Positions 1 to 12,120 of a stretch of DNA of 64,000 nucleotides are shown here, in pieces. The translations under genes were made by a program, and so were the position numbers. Source of the DNA: Ampullaceana balthica (lineage: Eukaryota > Mollusca > Gastropoda > Lymnaeidae); NCBI GenBank assembly GCA_944989445.1, contig CALYLW010001078.1, positions 181,030 through 245,029 of the forward strand. Reading direction: 5' to 3'. The stretch's first letter is position 1. Every line of letters begins with the position of its first letter. The notes below the pieces were generated by a model, which was given only the letters and a program-made list of their open reading frames with translations, ran no database searches and was not told the DNA's origin.

Positions 1-405
1 TCTAATGTACAGCACTCAGTACCGTAATGTCTAATGTACAGCACTCAGTACCGTAATGTCTAATGTACAGCACTCAGTACCGCTAATGTCTAATGTACAG
101 CACTCAGTACCGTAATGTCTAATGTACAGCACTCAGTACCGTAATGTCTAATGTACAGCACTCAGTACCGTAATGTCTAATGTACAGCACTCAGTACCGT
201 TATGTCTAATGTACAGCACTCAGTACCGTAATGTCTAATGTACAGCACTCAGTACCGTAATGTCTAATGTACAGCACTCAGTACCATAATGTCTAATGTA
301 CAGCACACAGTACCGTAATGTCTTATGTACAGCACTCAGTACGCTAATGCTAATGTACATCATTGAGTACATAAATACCTAATGTACAGTACTCAGTACC
401 ATAAT
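1..405. repeat. 29-bp tandem array, runs off window start
   Basis: About 14 near-identical units carry a tctaatgtacagcactcagt core. The last two or three units are degenerate. The left end is not in the window. Confidence 0.95.
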
Positions 406-414
406 CCCTACATC

Positions 415-692
415 CCAAATCACCCTAGACCCCATCCCCCACACCCTAGACCCCATCCCCCATACCCTAGACCCCATCCCCCACACCCTAGACCCCACCC
501 CCACACCCTAGACCCCATCCCGCACACCCTAGACCCCATCCCCCACATCCTAAACCCCATCCCCCACACCCTAGACCCCATCCCCCACATCCTAGACCCC
601 ATCCCCCACACCCTAGACCCCATCCCCCACACCCTAGACCCCATCCCCCACACCCTAGACCCCATCCCCCACATCCTAGACCCCATCCCCTA
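415..692. repeat. 21-bp C-rich tandem array
   Basis: About 13 units contain caccctagaccccatccccc. The + strand, which is also the PCBP sense strand, is strongly C-rich. Frames on both strands stay open only because the period is a multiple of three. Confidence 0.95.
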
Positions 693-999
693 GAATCTAT
701 CTCCTAAACTATGTATTTCTTGTGTTTGAAGGCTGAAAGCAAACTTATAAAAACTTGCTCTAATCAGATTGCCTGGACAATTAACACGCTTTATGAAATG
801 TGCGGCTTTGATCAAAGTCAGCATTCAACCTCATGATTTGAGAAATTTTTGGTGCGGTTTTAAATTTAATTAAGCCTTGAAACGCTAGAATAAATGTTTG
901 TTTGTCTAATTAATCCTTTTTACTGCATTACAAAATCATTTATTGAGATTTTTTTTAAAATTCGTGTTCTTTCATTTAAACAGAAAAAGTCGTTTAGAA
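693..999. other. AT-rich non-coding stretch
   Basis: I see no convincing exon, RNA gene or repeat. It precedes a hAT MITE. Confidence 0.5.
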
Positions 1000-1310
1000 C
1001 AGTGCTTCTCAAACTTTTTAGTATGGCGGACCGGCAGAAATTCTTCCATTGCACAAGGAATCTGTAAACTATCTTCACTGTACTGACGTGCTAGCGAAAT
1101 GTTATATTAAATTATCTATTTTTGTTAATTTATTTCATTGTATGTGCTTATTGCCGATAATTGGACATATTCTGTAGGGTTGGTATTAATGGTTGCAAAT
1201 AAAGGATTATACTTTTATCTTTCTGTCCTTTCTTGATAACTTCTGCGGCCGGGCAGCGGATGGCCCACGGAACGGCACCGGTCCTCGGACCACCACTTTG
1301 AGAAGCACTG
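1000..1310. mobile_element. hAT-type MITE, about 311 bp
   Basis: It begins CAGTGCTTCTCAAA and ends with the inverted copy TTTGAGAAGCACTG. This is the widespread hAT terminal motif CAGTGGTTCTCAAA with one change. The flanks gtttagaa and atttaaaa look like an eroded 8-bp target duplication. There is no transposase, so it is non-autonomous. Confidence 0.75.
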
Positions 1311-1318
1311 ATTTAAAA

Positions 1319-2554
1319 TACACTGAAAAATGACAGCACCAATAAAAACATTTTGTTTACTTTAGAATGTAAGGGAATCTGTGCTCAAGATTAATGGTGA
1401 TGCACATCAAGTCATGTCAGTTAGTTGTGGTCAGTGGTCAAGTGGAATAAATATCATGAATGCATTATTCATGAATTCATTAACCACAAGAAAGACCTTC
1501 TTCTAAGCGGGAATGAGATGACCTGAAGAAAAACCAACAACAGATACAACAAAAGAAGGAACGTGTCGACGGAAAGCCTTCCTCAAACAAACAGCAAAAA
1601 ACAATGTACAGATTAAATTAAAAAAACCAACAACAACAGAGATGCCATGTAATTTAAAAGACTGGAGGTGACTCTAGAATAAAACCTCTCATCTAGGTGG
1701 TTTAAGGTTTTTAACAGGTTGTCATTTTCAGTTGCCGTCACGTTTCTTACCAACTGCTGAGATCCGTGACGGGCCCCCATCTCATCTCACACAGGCACGT
1801 CCAAGGAACACTACAAATGACTCTCACGTGGTGGACTAAAGTCGAGGTGTTCTCACACCTGAATTAATGATGAGCCCCCAGTTAGTACAAGTCGCGCTAT
1901 CTACTGGGACGACGGCCTCTAGTCACGCATGGCTTGAGCTGGGGGCAGGGGAGGATTGAGGGCAGTCAAGCATGCACTCATCCGTGCTATCAGAGTGCAC
2001 CATCAGAGTGCACATGATGGGTGCACATTGACATGATGTTTCGAGGGTATAATCTAAAATGAAATAAATAAAACAATAATTATTCAATACATGAATCCTC
2101 GACAGCTAACCCCTCTTACAATCACCTTGGCTGACGCCTCTGACTATAAGCCCATATTAAATGATGCAAGACTTGAAATAACAGAGATATAAACTTTGTC
2201 AAGCTTTTGACGTAATAAATTATAATTAGAAATTTATTTTTAATTTTTTTACTACTTGAGAAAAATGTCAAGATTGAATTTAAATACACAGTAGAACAAT
2301 TTTCTCACCTTTGGCATGGTGATCACAAATGTCCCTTTAAGCTGCGTGGCCGCGCGGCCTGTGCAGATATCGGACTGATGCCGCGCAGTAGTTTGCAATT
2401 ACCGCCTAGCAAATTTTGCTAAGGAAAATGGAGTATATGTTTTTGTGGTGTGTAAAATTTGGGGGTTAAAAAGTTGATTGGGAACTTTGGACACGAGTTT
2501 GGCATTTGGCACTCGGACTAACGGACCTTAGGGGAAACTTTGACCATGAATTAA
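1319..2554. other. non-repetitive intronic stretch
   Basis: I see no exon with PCBP similarity, no RNA gene and no clear repeat. This is where a 5' KH1 exon might have been expected, but none was found. Confidence 0.4.
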
Positions 2555-2965
2555 TACCACCAAATCATGACGTAGTATCACCTCAACATGACGTAGTACC
2601 ACCACAACATGACGTAGTACTACCACAACATGACGTAGTACCACCTCAACATGACGTAGTACCACCACAACATGACGTAGTACCACCACAACATGACGTA
2701 GTACTACCACAACATGACGTAGTACCACCACAACATGACGTAGTACCACCACAACAAGACGTAGTACCGCCACAACATGACGTAGTACAACCACAACATG
2801 ACGTAGTACCACCACAACGTGACGTAGTACCACCACAACATGACGTAGTACCACCACAACGTGACGTAGTACCACCACAACATGACGTAGTACCACCACA
2901 ACATGACGTAGTACCACCACAACGTGACGTAGTACAACCACAACGTGACGTAGTGCCACACCACA
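2555..2965. repeat. 21-bp tandem array with TGACGTAG core
   Basis: About 19 units contain caacatgacgtagtaccacc. The + strand frame reads as PPQHDVV repeats for 157 residues, and three minus frames are open too, so this is a low-complexity by-product. Each unit carries a TGACGTA sequence that resembles a CRE half-site. Confidence 0.95.
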
Positions 2966-3349
2966 TTGTGACGAACTAACACAACATCCCAACCAATAAT
3001 GACGTAGGCGGCGTCCTTTGCCTAGCCCCAGCCCCCCCCCACCCTAAACTAACAACTGGACTTCACATCGTCATGAATAGCTCCGTCCGCCCCCCCCCCT
3101 TTCCAACGTGTATCTCGACAACGGTATGCTGCAGCGGTATCAAGCTTTAAGTGAGTGCGTGTGGTTGGGAGGGGGGAGGAAGGGAAGGGGGACGGCTGAC
3201 TGCCTCTCCTCTCCTCTCCTTACCTTTAAGTCCACCAGGCGAGCCGTTTCTATTGATTATTCAGCGTATCGATCTAACACCTTCCTCCGTGGAAGCGAAA
3301 TGAAAAAATAAAACGACATCAAAGAGACAGACCAAAATACCGCCCGTCT

Positions 3350-3508
3350 TACAATCAGGGCTGCAGTGTCTCTTGTACAATCAGGGCTGCAGTGTCTCTT
3401 GTACAATCAGGGCTGCAGTGTCTCTTGTACAATCAGGGCTGCAGTGTCTCTTGTACAATCAGGGCTGCAGTGTCTCTTGTACAATCAGGGCTGCAGTGTC
3501 TCTTGTAA
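3350..3508. repeat. 26-bp tandem array
   Basis: Six almost perfect units contain acaatcagggctgcagtgtc. Confidence 0.95.
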
Positions 3509-3712
3509 TGTTTTCAAGTTAAAGATTGTATTCTTTTAAAACAAACCGATTACGTTGTTTAATCTCTTCAGAATATGGATCGAAAAATAAATTAAAATGA
3601 CTTAACTTCCAGGAGAATGGGACCAGGTGTGTGCAACAACACAAGAGGGGGTACATGATTGGGGGGGAGGGAGGGGGCGGATGGGTTAAGATCGTTGGCC
3701 TCCTGGCCACAG

Positions 3713-3795
3713 ACCTGGGTTAGTTAGGGACACGTATACCGGGTTAGCCTGGGTTAGTTAGGGACACGTATACCGGGTTAGCCTGGGTTTTAGTT
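3713..3795. repeat. 34-bp tandem duplication
   Basis: Two full copies and one partial copy of a unit with ggttagttagggacacgtat. Confidence 0.85.
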
Positions 3796-3863
3796 AAGGG
3801 CTCGTCAAGTTTTAGATTCAGATATAAAAACTGAAAGTCGCCCATTAGCTGTCGGCCCGCGGG

Positions 3864-4072
3864 CTGTGTGATAGATGACCGAGTGCTGCTATGACATGTG
3901 TGTGATAGATGACCGAGTGCTGCTATGACCCTTGTATGATAGATGACCGAGTGCGGCTATGACCTGTGTGTGATAGATGACCGAGTGCTGCCATGACTTG
4001 TGTGTGATAGATGAACATGTGCTGCTATGACCTGTGTGTGATAGATGACAGAATGCTGCTATGACCTGTGTA
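3864..4072. repeat. 34-bp tandem array
   Basis: Six diverged units contain gtgtgatagatgaccgagtg. Confidence 0.9.
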
Positions 4073-4164
4073 AAACACAAGCTACTTTGCTGCAGCAGTC
4101 ACGTGACATGGGCATGAGTATTATAAGAAATAGATAGGATGACACGCAATACATTTGTTTTTTT

Positions 4165-4520
4165 AACAGTAAGTTCTGTCCCTCGTCTATTCAGAACTAA
4201 ATGTTATCCACAAGTTCTCTACCTTGTCTTGTAAGAACTAATTGGTATTCATAAGTTCTCTCCCTTGTCTCGTCATAACTGAACAATATTCCCAAGTTCT
4301 CTCCCTGGTCTCGTCATAACTGCACAATATTCCCAAGTTCTCTCCTTTGTCTAGTCATAACTGAACAATATTCCCAAGTTCTCTCCCTTGTCTAGTCATA
4401 ACTGAACAATATTCCCAAGTTTTCTCCCTGTTCTTGTCATAACTGAACAATATTCCCTAGTTCTCTCCCTGTTCTCGTCATAACTGAACAATATTCCCAA
4501 GTTCTCTCCCAAGTTATTTC
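4165..4520. repeat. 41-bp tandem array
   Basis: About eight units contain cataactgaacaatattccc followed by a pyrimidine-rich half. Outer units are degenerate. Confidence 0.9.
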
Positions 4521-5174
4521 CCTTGTCTAATCAGAAATATGAAAACAATAGCCAAACAATATTTCAAGTGAATTGCCATTCATTTGTCCCATCAGTCCCG
4601 GGGCGAAAGTGAAAACGAGCTATTTGCTATAGTAATAAAGTAATCGTTTAAAATGAGGAAGTTTTATTTAGCTCGCTCGCGGGACATTTCTAAAGATGCG
4701 CGTTTTCAATTTGAAATTGTTGGTTGTCATGGAAACGTCATGAAAAAAATAATAAAGAACGAAATTATTAGTTGAGAACGAAAATGAGATATCCTTTTGA
4801 TAAATCTGCATGCCAATGTTGTAAGTTCGTACTTCTTTTTATACGTTTAATAAACATGTTAAATGCGTCATGCTCTTCAACAAATTTTTTCTTCATTTTT
4901 AAAAACAAAATGGCGTGGCAGAAATCGTGTATTGATTGATGCGGTTTAGAGTGAAGAACTCTTGTTTACCATCTGAAAATATTCTCTTTTTTGTTTACTG
5001 ACATAAGTAAACACGTGGTTTATTTTGGCTAACTGCCGTTTGATGGGGATCAATAATTCTGCCGCAAACAAAACAAGGCATGCAAATTAAATACTCCATC
5101 AGCCAACAGCGAACAGCAAGCTTTATGTCACACGTCAACTTCTTGACTGTCATCGACATTTTTTTTGTTAGCTT
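4521..5174. other. AT-rich intronic stretch
   Basis: I see no gene or repeat in it. Confidence 0.4.
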
Positions 5175-5430
5175 AAACTTCCTGCCAAACATAAACTTCC
5201 TGTCAAACATAAACTTCCTGTCAAACATAAACTTCCTGTCAAACATAAACTTCCAGCCAAACATAAACTTCCTGTCAAACATAAACTTCCTGTCAAACAT
5301 AAACTTCCTGTCAAACATAAACTTCCAGCCAAACATAAACTTCCTGTCAAACATAAACTTCCTGTCAAACATAAACTTCCTGTCAAACATAAACTTCCTG
5401 TCAAACATAAACTTCCTGTCAAACATAAGC
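5175..5430. repeat. 18-bp tandem array
   Basis: About 14 units of aaacttcctgtcaaacat. Every fourth to fifth unit carries the ccagcc variant, which hints at a small higher-order pattern. Long frames on both strands are by-products of the 18-bp period. Confidence 0.95.
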
Positions 5431-5445
5431 TTACTGTCGAAAAGA

Positions 5446-5657
5446 CAGATGATCTGTTGGCAAGTGATGCAGCGTTCACAGGCCACGGCTTTGTGGGTTC
5501 CAAGCATTACCCAGCCGCCTAACTAGTGTTAGGTGCCCATTTGGAGCTGGGTGACTCAGGGACGCCCTAGGCCCCGGGAACATATCCTTGCCTTCACATG
5601 GATTCGAACCCGTGACCATCGGTACGTCAGTCGAGCGCGCTGCCACTCGACCACCGC
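5446..5657 (-). mobile_element. tRNA-derived SINE, copy 1 (tail-truncated)
   Basis: Read on the minus strand, the head has a Pol III A box TGGTCGAGTGG (5643-5653) and a B box GGTTCGAATCC (5600-5610), spaced as in a tRNA. A conserved body of about 140 bp follows. The copy stops before the LINE-like tail present in copy 2 and abuts the 18-bp array. The tRNA-like region is part of the SINE and not a functional tRNA gene. Confidence 0.85.
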
Positions 5658-5689
5658 GCCCCCCGTATCATTTGGGTATCATTTTCTTT

Positions 5690-5845
5690 CGAGATTAACA
5701 GAGCGTGTGGTGTTTCTCGCAGTAAAATATTATATGACATCAATTAACCAAACAATTAGAAAATACTTTGTGTACATTTCATGAAGTTTTCGTATTTATC
5801 ATACAAGGATAAGTTACTTGGGCTTTTGAAAAAAAACTCGTTATG
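5690..5845 (+). mobile_element. fragment of Helitron-like repeat family
   Basis: It shares diverged blocks with the copies at 21354, 22743 and 26802, notably aaatactttgtgtacatttc and the following cgtatttatc block. Both termini are missing. Confidence 0.55.
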
Positions 5846-5887
5846 AATATTTGAGGAGACTGACGTATTTCTGCATCGCGTTTACTA

Positions 5888-6425
5888 CATGTTGACATAG
5901 ACCTGCTTGTTGACATAGACCTGCTTGTTGACATAGACCTGCTTGTTGACATAGACCTGCTTGTTGACATAGACCTGCTTGTTGACATAGACCTGCTTGT
6001 TGACATAGACCTGCTTGTTGACATAGACCTGCTTGTTGACAGAGACCTGCATGTTGACATAGACCTGCTTGTTGACATAGACCTGCTTGTTACACTGACA
6101 TATAGACCTGCTTGTTAAACTGACATATAGACCTGCTTGTTAAACTGACATATAGACCTGCTTGTTACACTGACATATAGACCTGCTTGTTAAACTGACA
6201 TATAGACCTGCTTGTTAAACTGACATATAGACCTGCTTGTTACACTGACATATAGACCTGCTTGTTAAACTGACATATAGACCTGCTTGTTGACATAGAC
6301 CTGCTTGTTGACATAGACCTGCTTGTTACACTGACATATAGACCTGCTTGTTAAACTGACATATAGACCTGCTTGTTAAACTGACATATAGACCTGCTTG
6401 TTGACATAGACCTGCTTGTTACACA
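5888..6425. repeat. 18/25-bp composite tandem array
   Basis: An 18-bp unit (ttgttgacatagacctgc) fills the left part. It is then mixed with a 25-bp variant that has a 7-bp insertion (taaactgacatatagacctg). The two unit types alternate in blocks toward the right end. Confidence 0.95.
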
Positions 6426-7568
6426 TTTATACTTTCAAGTTCACAAATAAATGACAGTTTTAAACTTCAACCCGTGATTTAAGTCGTCTTTATTCAAGTG
6501 AGCCTTACCCCTGGACTCTGGACACATAACTTTATTTGATATAACATCAAATTCTTGTCTTACATTAACTTTTCGCTAATATTAATATCAGTTACTTGAC
6601 CAAAATTTTTATCTTAAAACAAAATCTTTACTGCAATGAAATTCTTCACTAAAATTAACTTCTTGTGGGGGGGGGGCATCTTTAAAAAAATCAGCTTCTT
6701 AACAAACCTCAACTTCTTCACAAATGAAAATGAAAATGAATAATATTCGCTTTATTTCACGGAAAAGATGGCATTGGAAATACTTTACTTTTTTACTTCA
6801 AAAACTATAAAATGGTGAATACGACGTCAATATCTTTTTTAAAAAAATTTAAATATGTAAATTGTCTCCTCAAGTTGTTAGTAATTTATATCTAGAATCG
6901 GAAAATCCAAATATTTTTTTCTTGATTGGACGTAGCCCACTTCCGGTAGCAACGGTTTAGCATCGCGTATAAAATAATTCCTCCTTTAAAGAAGTTTTCA
7001 TAAATCGGATATTAAACAGTTTAAAAATGGTATTTTTATTTTGCCGAAATTTCAACTTTCTTTTTAAATTCTCAAATTACACTCTATTTTACGGGGATGT
7101 TAAACGTTTTTCATCACGTTAAAAACAAACAAACCAAAGAACAAAACAAAATAACAAGTGTATGCGTTTTTAGAATCATAAATTAAAAACCCGACGATAT
7201 CCTCGTATTCCAATGATCAATGTCTGCAAGTGTTGTACTAGTTGGAATTTCAGAAACAATTTAATTTGTTATGAAACGTAACCCTTTTCATGACAAAAAA
7301 TAACTCAAAGGTTTTAATTATTAAAAAAACAAACTTAGAACAGGAATATGTCTCTAAAAATGTCAAAAGATATACTACCAAAAAAATTCATGGAAAATCC
7401 TTAATTATCATTTTGGAAAATGTCAATTTAAAAAAAAAGGTTTCCCCTTAGATTACAGTGACCTTGACATTTCTAGTTCCGGTCGTAAGAAATAGTCAAT
7501 ATAAGGTTTAAAAAAAAACCAGATACAATAATAATGAATAATTGTTTGTGTCTTCTCTTTCCTTCCAG
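6426..7568. other. AT-rich intron upstream of KH1 micro-exon
   Basis: No coding or repeat signal stands out. The last about 30 nt provide the pyrimidine tract and acceptor of the 7569 exon. Confidence 0.5.
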
Positions 7569-7601
7569 AAAGGTGACAACATCAAGAAATTCAGAGAAGA
7601 T
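7569..7601 (+). CDS. PCBP: PCBP exon: KH1 GxxG-loop micro-exon (33 nt)
   Basis: This exon encodes 11 residues, KGDNIKKFRED, the second half of the KH1 GxxG loop and the helix after it (vertebrate PCBPs have KGESVKKMREE here). It is preceded by a pyrimidine tract and CAG-type acceptor (ttccttccag) and followed by a consensus donor (gtgagt). Both edges are phase 0, so it joins in frame to the 31342 exon. The first G-K of GKKG must lie in an upstream exon, which I could not find in bases 1-7568. KH1 binds C-rich single-stranded RNA or DNA. Family identity rests on the joined reading KGDNIKKFRED-SGAKINISDG. A 24-bp tandem array starts about 18 nt after the donor. Confidence 0.9.
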
Positions 7602-7618
7602 GTGAGTATATAACACAC

Positions 7619-8055
7619 ATTCATGTGCCTGTGTCTACTCAAGTTCATGTGCCTGTGTCTACTCAAGTTCTTGTGCCTGTGTCTACTCAAGTTCATGTGC
7701 CTGTGTCTACTCAAGTTCATGTGCCTGTGTCTACTCAAGTTCTTGTGCCTGTGTCTACTCAAGTTCATGTGCCTGTGTCTACTCAAGTTCATGTGCCTGT
7801 GTCTACTCAAGTTCATGTGCCTGTGTCTACTCAAGTTCATGTGCCTGTGTCTACTCAAGTTCTTGTGCCTGTGTCTACTCAAGTTCATGTGCCTGTGTCT
7901 ACTCAAGTTCATGTGCCTGTGTCTACTCAAGTTCATGTGCCTGTGTCTACTCAAGTTCATGTGCCTGTGTCTACTCAAGTTCATGTGCCTGTGTCTACTC
8001 AAGTTCTTGTGCCTGTGTCTACTCAAGTTTTTGTGCCTGTGTCTACTCAAGTTCT
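7619..8055. repeat. 24-bp tandem array just after exon donor
   Basis: About 18 units contain tcatgtgcctgtgtctactc, with a t/a variant defining two unit types. It starts about 18 nt after the donor of the KH1 micro-exon. All-frame openness on both strands comes from the period. Confidence 0.97.
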
Positions 8056-8084
8056 TCTGTGTTTGCTTTTATATGCGTACATGC

Positions 8085-8480
8085 GTGTTTGCCATGTGTA
8101 TGTATGTATGTGCACTGTCTCTGTGTGCTATGTGTATGTATGTGCACTGTCTCCGTGTGCTATGTGCATGAATGTGCACTGTCTCTGTGTTTGTTATGTG
8201 TATATATGTATGTGCACTGTCTATGTGTTTGCTATGTGTATGTATGTGCACTGTCTCTGTGTTTGCTATGTGTATGTATGTAATTGCAATGTCTCTGTGT
8301 GTTTGTGTACAAACATAATATTTGTACAACTATGGTACCACAATGAATTAGTTCTGTCACCCTTGTTGCACTGTTATACTTGTTATGATTGTGTGTTTGT
8401 CGTTGTTTATGGTGAGTATGTATGTATGAATGTTATAAAGGGTGAAATGTTCTATGACTGTATGTATGTATGAATGTTCT
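8085..8480. repeat. degenerate tatgta/gtgcactgtctctg repeat region
   Basis: Imperfect units of about 32-38 bp contain tgtatgtgcactgtctctgt up to about 8300, followed by simpler TG/TATG-rich sequence. Confidence 0.75.
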
Positions 8481-8667
8481 ATGACTGTATGTTTGTAATT
8501 GCTATGGGAAGTATATACAAAGGAAAGTTTATTGTTGCATTTCCTCGAACATCAAAATAATATTTGTATAATTTTATTATTAATTCACGAATGTAGGACT
8601 CGTGATGGTAGTCAGTGGGGTAGGGTGGTGGGGGCTATGTGGCGTCGGGGGGGGGGCAAACGTGGAT

Positions 8668-10752
8668 TGACTAGTGTTAGAGTAGAATATACCAACAATA
8701 TACCATTGACTAGTGTTACAGTAGAATATACCAACAATATACCATTGACTAGTGTTACAGTAGAATATACCAACAATATACCATTGACTAGTGTTACAGT
8801 AGAATATACCAACAATATACCATTGACTAGTGTTACAGTAGAATATACCAACAATATACCATTGACTAGTGTTACAGTAGAATATACCAACAATATACCA
8901 TTGACTAGTGTTACAGTAGAATATACCAACAATATACCATTGACTAGTGTTACAGTAGAATATACCAACAATATACCATTGACTGGTGTTACAGTAGAAT
9001 ATACCAACATTATACCATTGACTAGTGTTTCAGTAGAATATACCAACAATATACCATTGACTAGTATTACAGTAGAATATACCAACAATATACCATTGAC
9101 TGGTGTTACAGTAGAATATACCAACATTATACCATTGACTAGTGTTACAGTAGAATATACCAACATTATACCATTGACTAGTGTTTCAGTAGAATATACC
9201 AACAATATACCATTGACTGGTGTTACAGTAGAATATACCAACAATATACCATTGACTAGTGTTACAGTAGAATATACCAACAATATACCATTGACTGGTG
9301 TTACAGTAGAATATACCAACATTATACCATTGACTAGTGTTACAGTAGAATATACCAACAATATACCATTGACTAGTGTTACAGTAGAATATATTAACAA
9401 TATACCATTGACTGGTGTTACAGTAGAATATACCAACAATATACCATTGACTAGTGTTACAGTAGAATATACCAACAATATACCATTGACTAGTGTTACA
9501 GTAGAATATACCAACAATATACCATTGACTGGTGTTACAGTAGAATATACCAACATTATACCATTGACTAGTGTTACAGTAGAATATACCAACAATATAC
9601 CATTGACTAGTGTTACAGTAGAGTATACCAACAATATACCATTGACTAGTGTTACAGTAGAATATACCAACAATATACCATTGACTGGTGTTACAGTAGA
9701 ATATACCAACAATATACCATTGACTAGTGTTACAGTAGAATATACCAACAATATACCATTGACTGGTGTTACAGTAGAATATACCAACAATATACCATTG
9801 ACTAGTGTTACAGTAGAATATACCAACAATATACCATTGACTGGTGTTACAGTAGAATATATCAACATTATACCATTGACTAGTGTTACAGTAGAATATA
9901 CCAACAATATACCATTGACTAGTGTTACAGTAGAATATATTAACAATATACCATTGACTGGTGTTACAGTAGAATATACCAACAATATACCATTGACTAG
10001 TGTTACAGTAGAATATACCAACAATATACCATTGACTAGTGTTACAGTAGAATATACCAACAATATACCATTGACTGGTGTTACAGTAGAATATACCAAC
10101 ATTATACCATTGACTAGTGTTACAGTAGAATATACCAACAATATACCATTGACTAGTGTTACAGTAGAGTATACCAACAATATACCATTGACTAGTGTTA
10201 CAGTAGAATATACCAACAATATACCATTGACTGGTGTTACAGTAGAATATACCAACAATATACCATTGACTAGTGTTACAGTAGAATATACCAACAATAT
10301 ACCATTGACTAGTGTTACAGTAGAATATACCAACAATATACCATTGACTGGTGTTACAGTAGAATATACCAACAATATACCATTGACTGGTGTTACAGTA
10401 GAATATACCAACAATATACCATTGACTAGTGTTACAGTAGAATATACCAACAATATACCATTGACTGGTGTTACAGTAGAATATACCAACAATATACCAT
10501 TGACTAGTGTTACAGTAGAATATACCAACAATATACCATTGACTAGTGTTACAGTAGAATATACCAACAATATACCATTGACTGGTGTTACGGTAGAATA
10601 TACCAACATTATACCATTGACTAGTGTTACAGTAGAATATACCAACATTATACCATTGACTAGTGTTACAGTAGAATATACCAACATTATACCATTGACT
10701 AGTGTTGCAGTAGAATATACCAACAATATACCATCGACTAGTGTTACGTAGA
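8668..10752. repeat. 39-bp minisatellite with 14-unit higher-order repeat
   Basis: About 53 units contain ttgactagtgttacagtaga. The a/g variant (LTSV versus LTGV when translated) and rare variants recur in a fixed order. The rare atattaac variant is at 9391 and 9937, and the rare gagtat variant is at 9621 and 10167. Both pairs are 546 bp apart, which is 14 units. The 750-residue + frame and the 704-residue minus frame are both open because 39 is a multiple of three. There is no sign of selection for either protein. Confidence 0.97.
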
Positions 10753-12120
10753 ATTATAAATGCGCTGAGATTCCCTAACTGACGTAAAATAAAACAATTT
10801 TGATAACGTTGGTATTAAATCTATTATAACTCCAAGTTGTCGAGTATCGCCTACAAAATTAATTACTAAAATTTCCTTTTCTTTTATCACTCGGCGTTTG
10901 TCACTTTCTGAATCAAAATAATCCTCAAATAAAATACCTTATCGATTTTTTAAATAGAAAAAATAAATAATATTTATAATCCCTTAGAGTTATTCAAGAA
11001 ATATAAAGAATATAAAAAGTCGGGTAAAGGGGGGTGGGGGAAGCAGGGAAATGGTGCGGGGGGATCTATAATCTCGATGAAGAGATTTTCGGCACAAGCT
11101 TGTGCTCCATTCGGCGGGGGACAATGTCGCCTGCATTAATAACTACAGCAGTTTCACGGCCACTGGTCGGGACTTAAGCTCGGTTCAATAACGGCTCATT
11201 TTTCTCCGCGTGGTAACATGTTTGCTGGCGTGTCTGTGTGTATGTGGGGCCCACAACAACAGCGGCCAAATGTTTGATGTTGAGGCGGTCGGGGGTGAAG
11301 TTGGGGTGCCGGGCAACAGACGGAGGCTGACTTAACCGAACAATCCCGCCTAGAAAAAAATTTATCAGAATGGCGGTCGAGTGAATTATTATTTTTCGTT
11401 TTTAAATTTCTGCCATGGCGTAATTAAAGGGTGCGAGATGGAGTCGCTATGTTACCAATTGAGACACACACAAAAAAACCCAGACATATGGAAAGGGATG
11501 CTGCGGCTATACATTGTTTCCTGGGGTTTTCTATGTTCTTTAACATGTAGAGTCGTTCTACGTATGAACTACTACTACTTCTACTACCTATTGAGTCCTA
11601 TTGGTTTAGCTACTTTCTATCCGTTTCTTGTATCTTCAAAACACCGAAGTACCACGATCAATGTTTTATTCTATCTGGCCCCTATTGTGAGCTGGTGTTT
11701 CGGTGCTTTCTTGAAAGGTATACGTCATCAGGCACAAGGGTTCTCAGAGAGGGTGAAGGGGAACAGGAACAGGAGGTTCGAGGGCAGGATGCAGCAGACA
11801 CAAATGTCCTCGTCTCAACGGTTCTTTCAGCAGCTTGTTCCAGTCAGTGATTGTCATTGTCAGGGACGAGCAGCGCGTGTGCTTAGTTCTTGTTGTCATG
11901 AGCCGGAACTTCCTCTCATGGACCTGTCGTCGTGTGGAAGGGAGAGGTGCCAGTAATGGAGCTGCCCAGTTTTTTAATTCTTTCATTCAAGAGTAAAATA
12001 CTGCCACTGCACTTTCTCTTTCTGCCAGAAGCCTATATCTCAATTCATTGTTTGTTTTGTTTTGTTAATGTCTGATTTTTTTATGTGATCGCTAACTTTA
12101 ATCTTAGGCCACTTCCTAAC
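10753..12120. other. intronic stretch with possible old retroelement debris
   Basis: Minus-strand bases 11744-11986 could encode 80 residues including TITDWNKLL, reminiscent of the end of some retroelement reverse-transcriptase proteins, but the match is too weak to name. Nothing else is recognisable. Confidence 0.3.

Noticed and set aside
2506..2979. PPQHDVV repeat protein
   Set aside because: Period-21 array. Several frames on both strands are open, and the position is intronic.
5446..5657. A functional tRNA gene
   Set aside because: A and B boxes are present, but acceptor-stem pairing is lacking and the body is a SINE that recurs at 21770.
7508..8473. Long repeat-coding frames around the 24-bp array
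   Set aside because: They overlap the real KH1 micro-exon region and intron. They arise from a 24-bp period.
8499..10751. 750-residue open frame on + and 704-residue frame on - as a repeat protein gene
   Set aside because: Both are open only because the 39-bp unit is a multiple of three and lacks stops. There is no promoter, splice or codon-bias signal, and both strands are open equally.
11694..11731. A second hammerhead-like motif (minus strand CTGATGA ... GAAACACC)
   Set aside because: The core letters are present, but the bases meant to form stem II do not pair at its base and no cleavage triplet is in place.
11381..11956. 191-residue + strand frame
   Set aside because: No recognisable domain, unusual composition, and the antisense frame has equal or better resemblance to retroelement debris.
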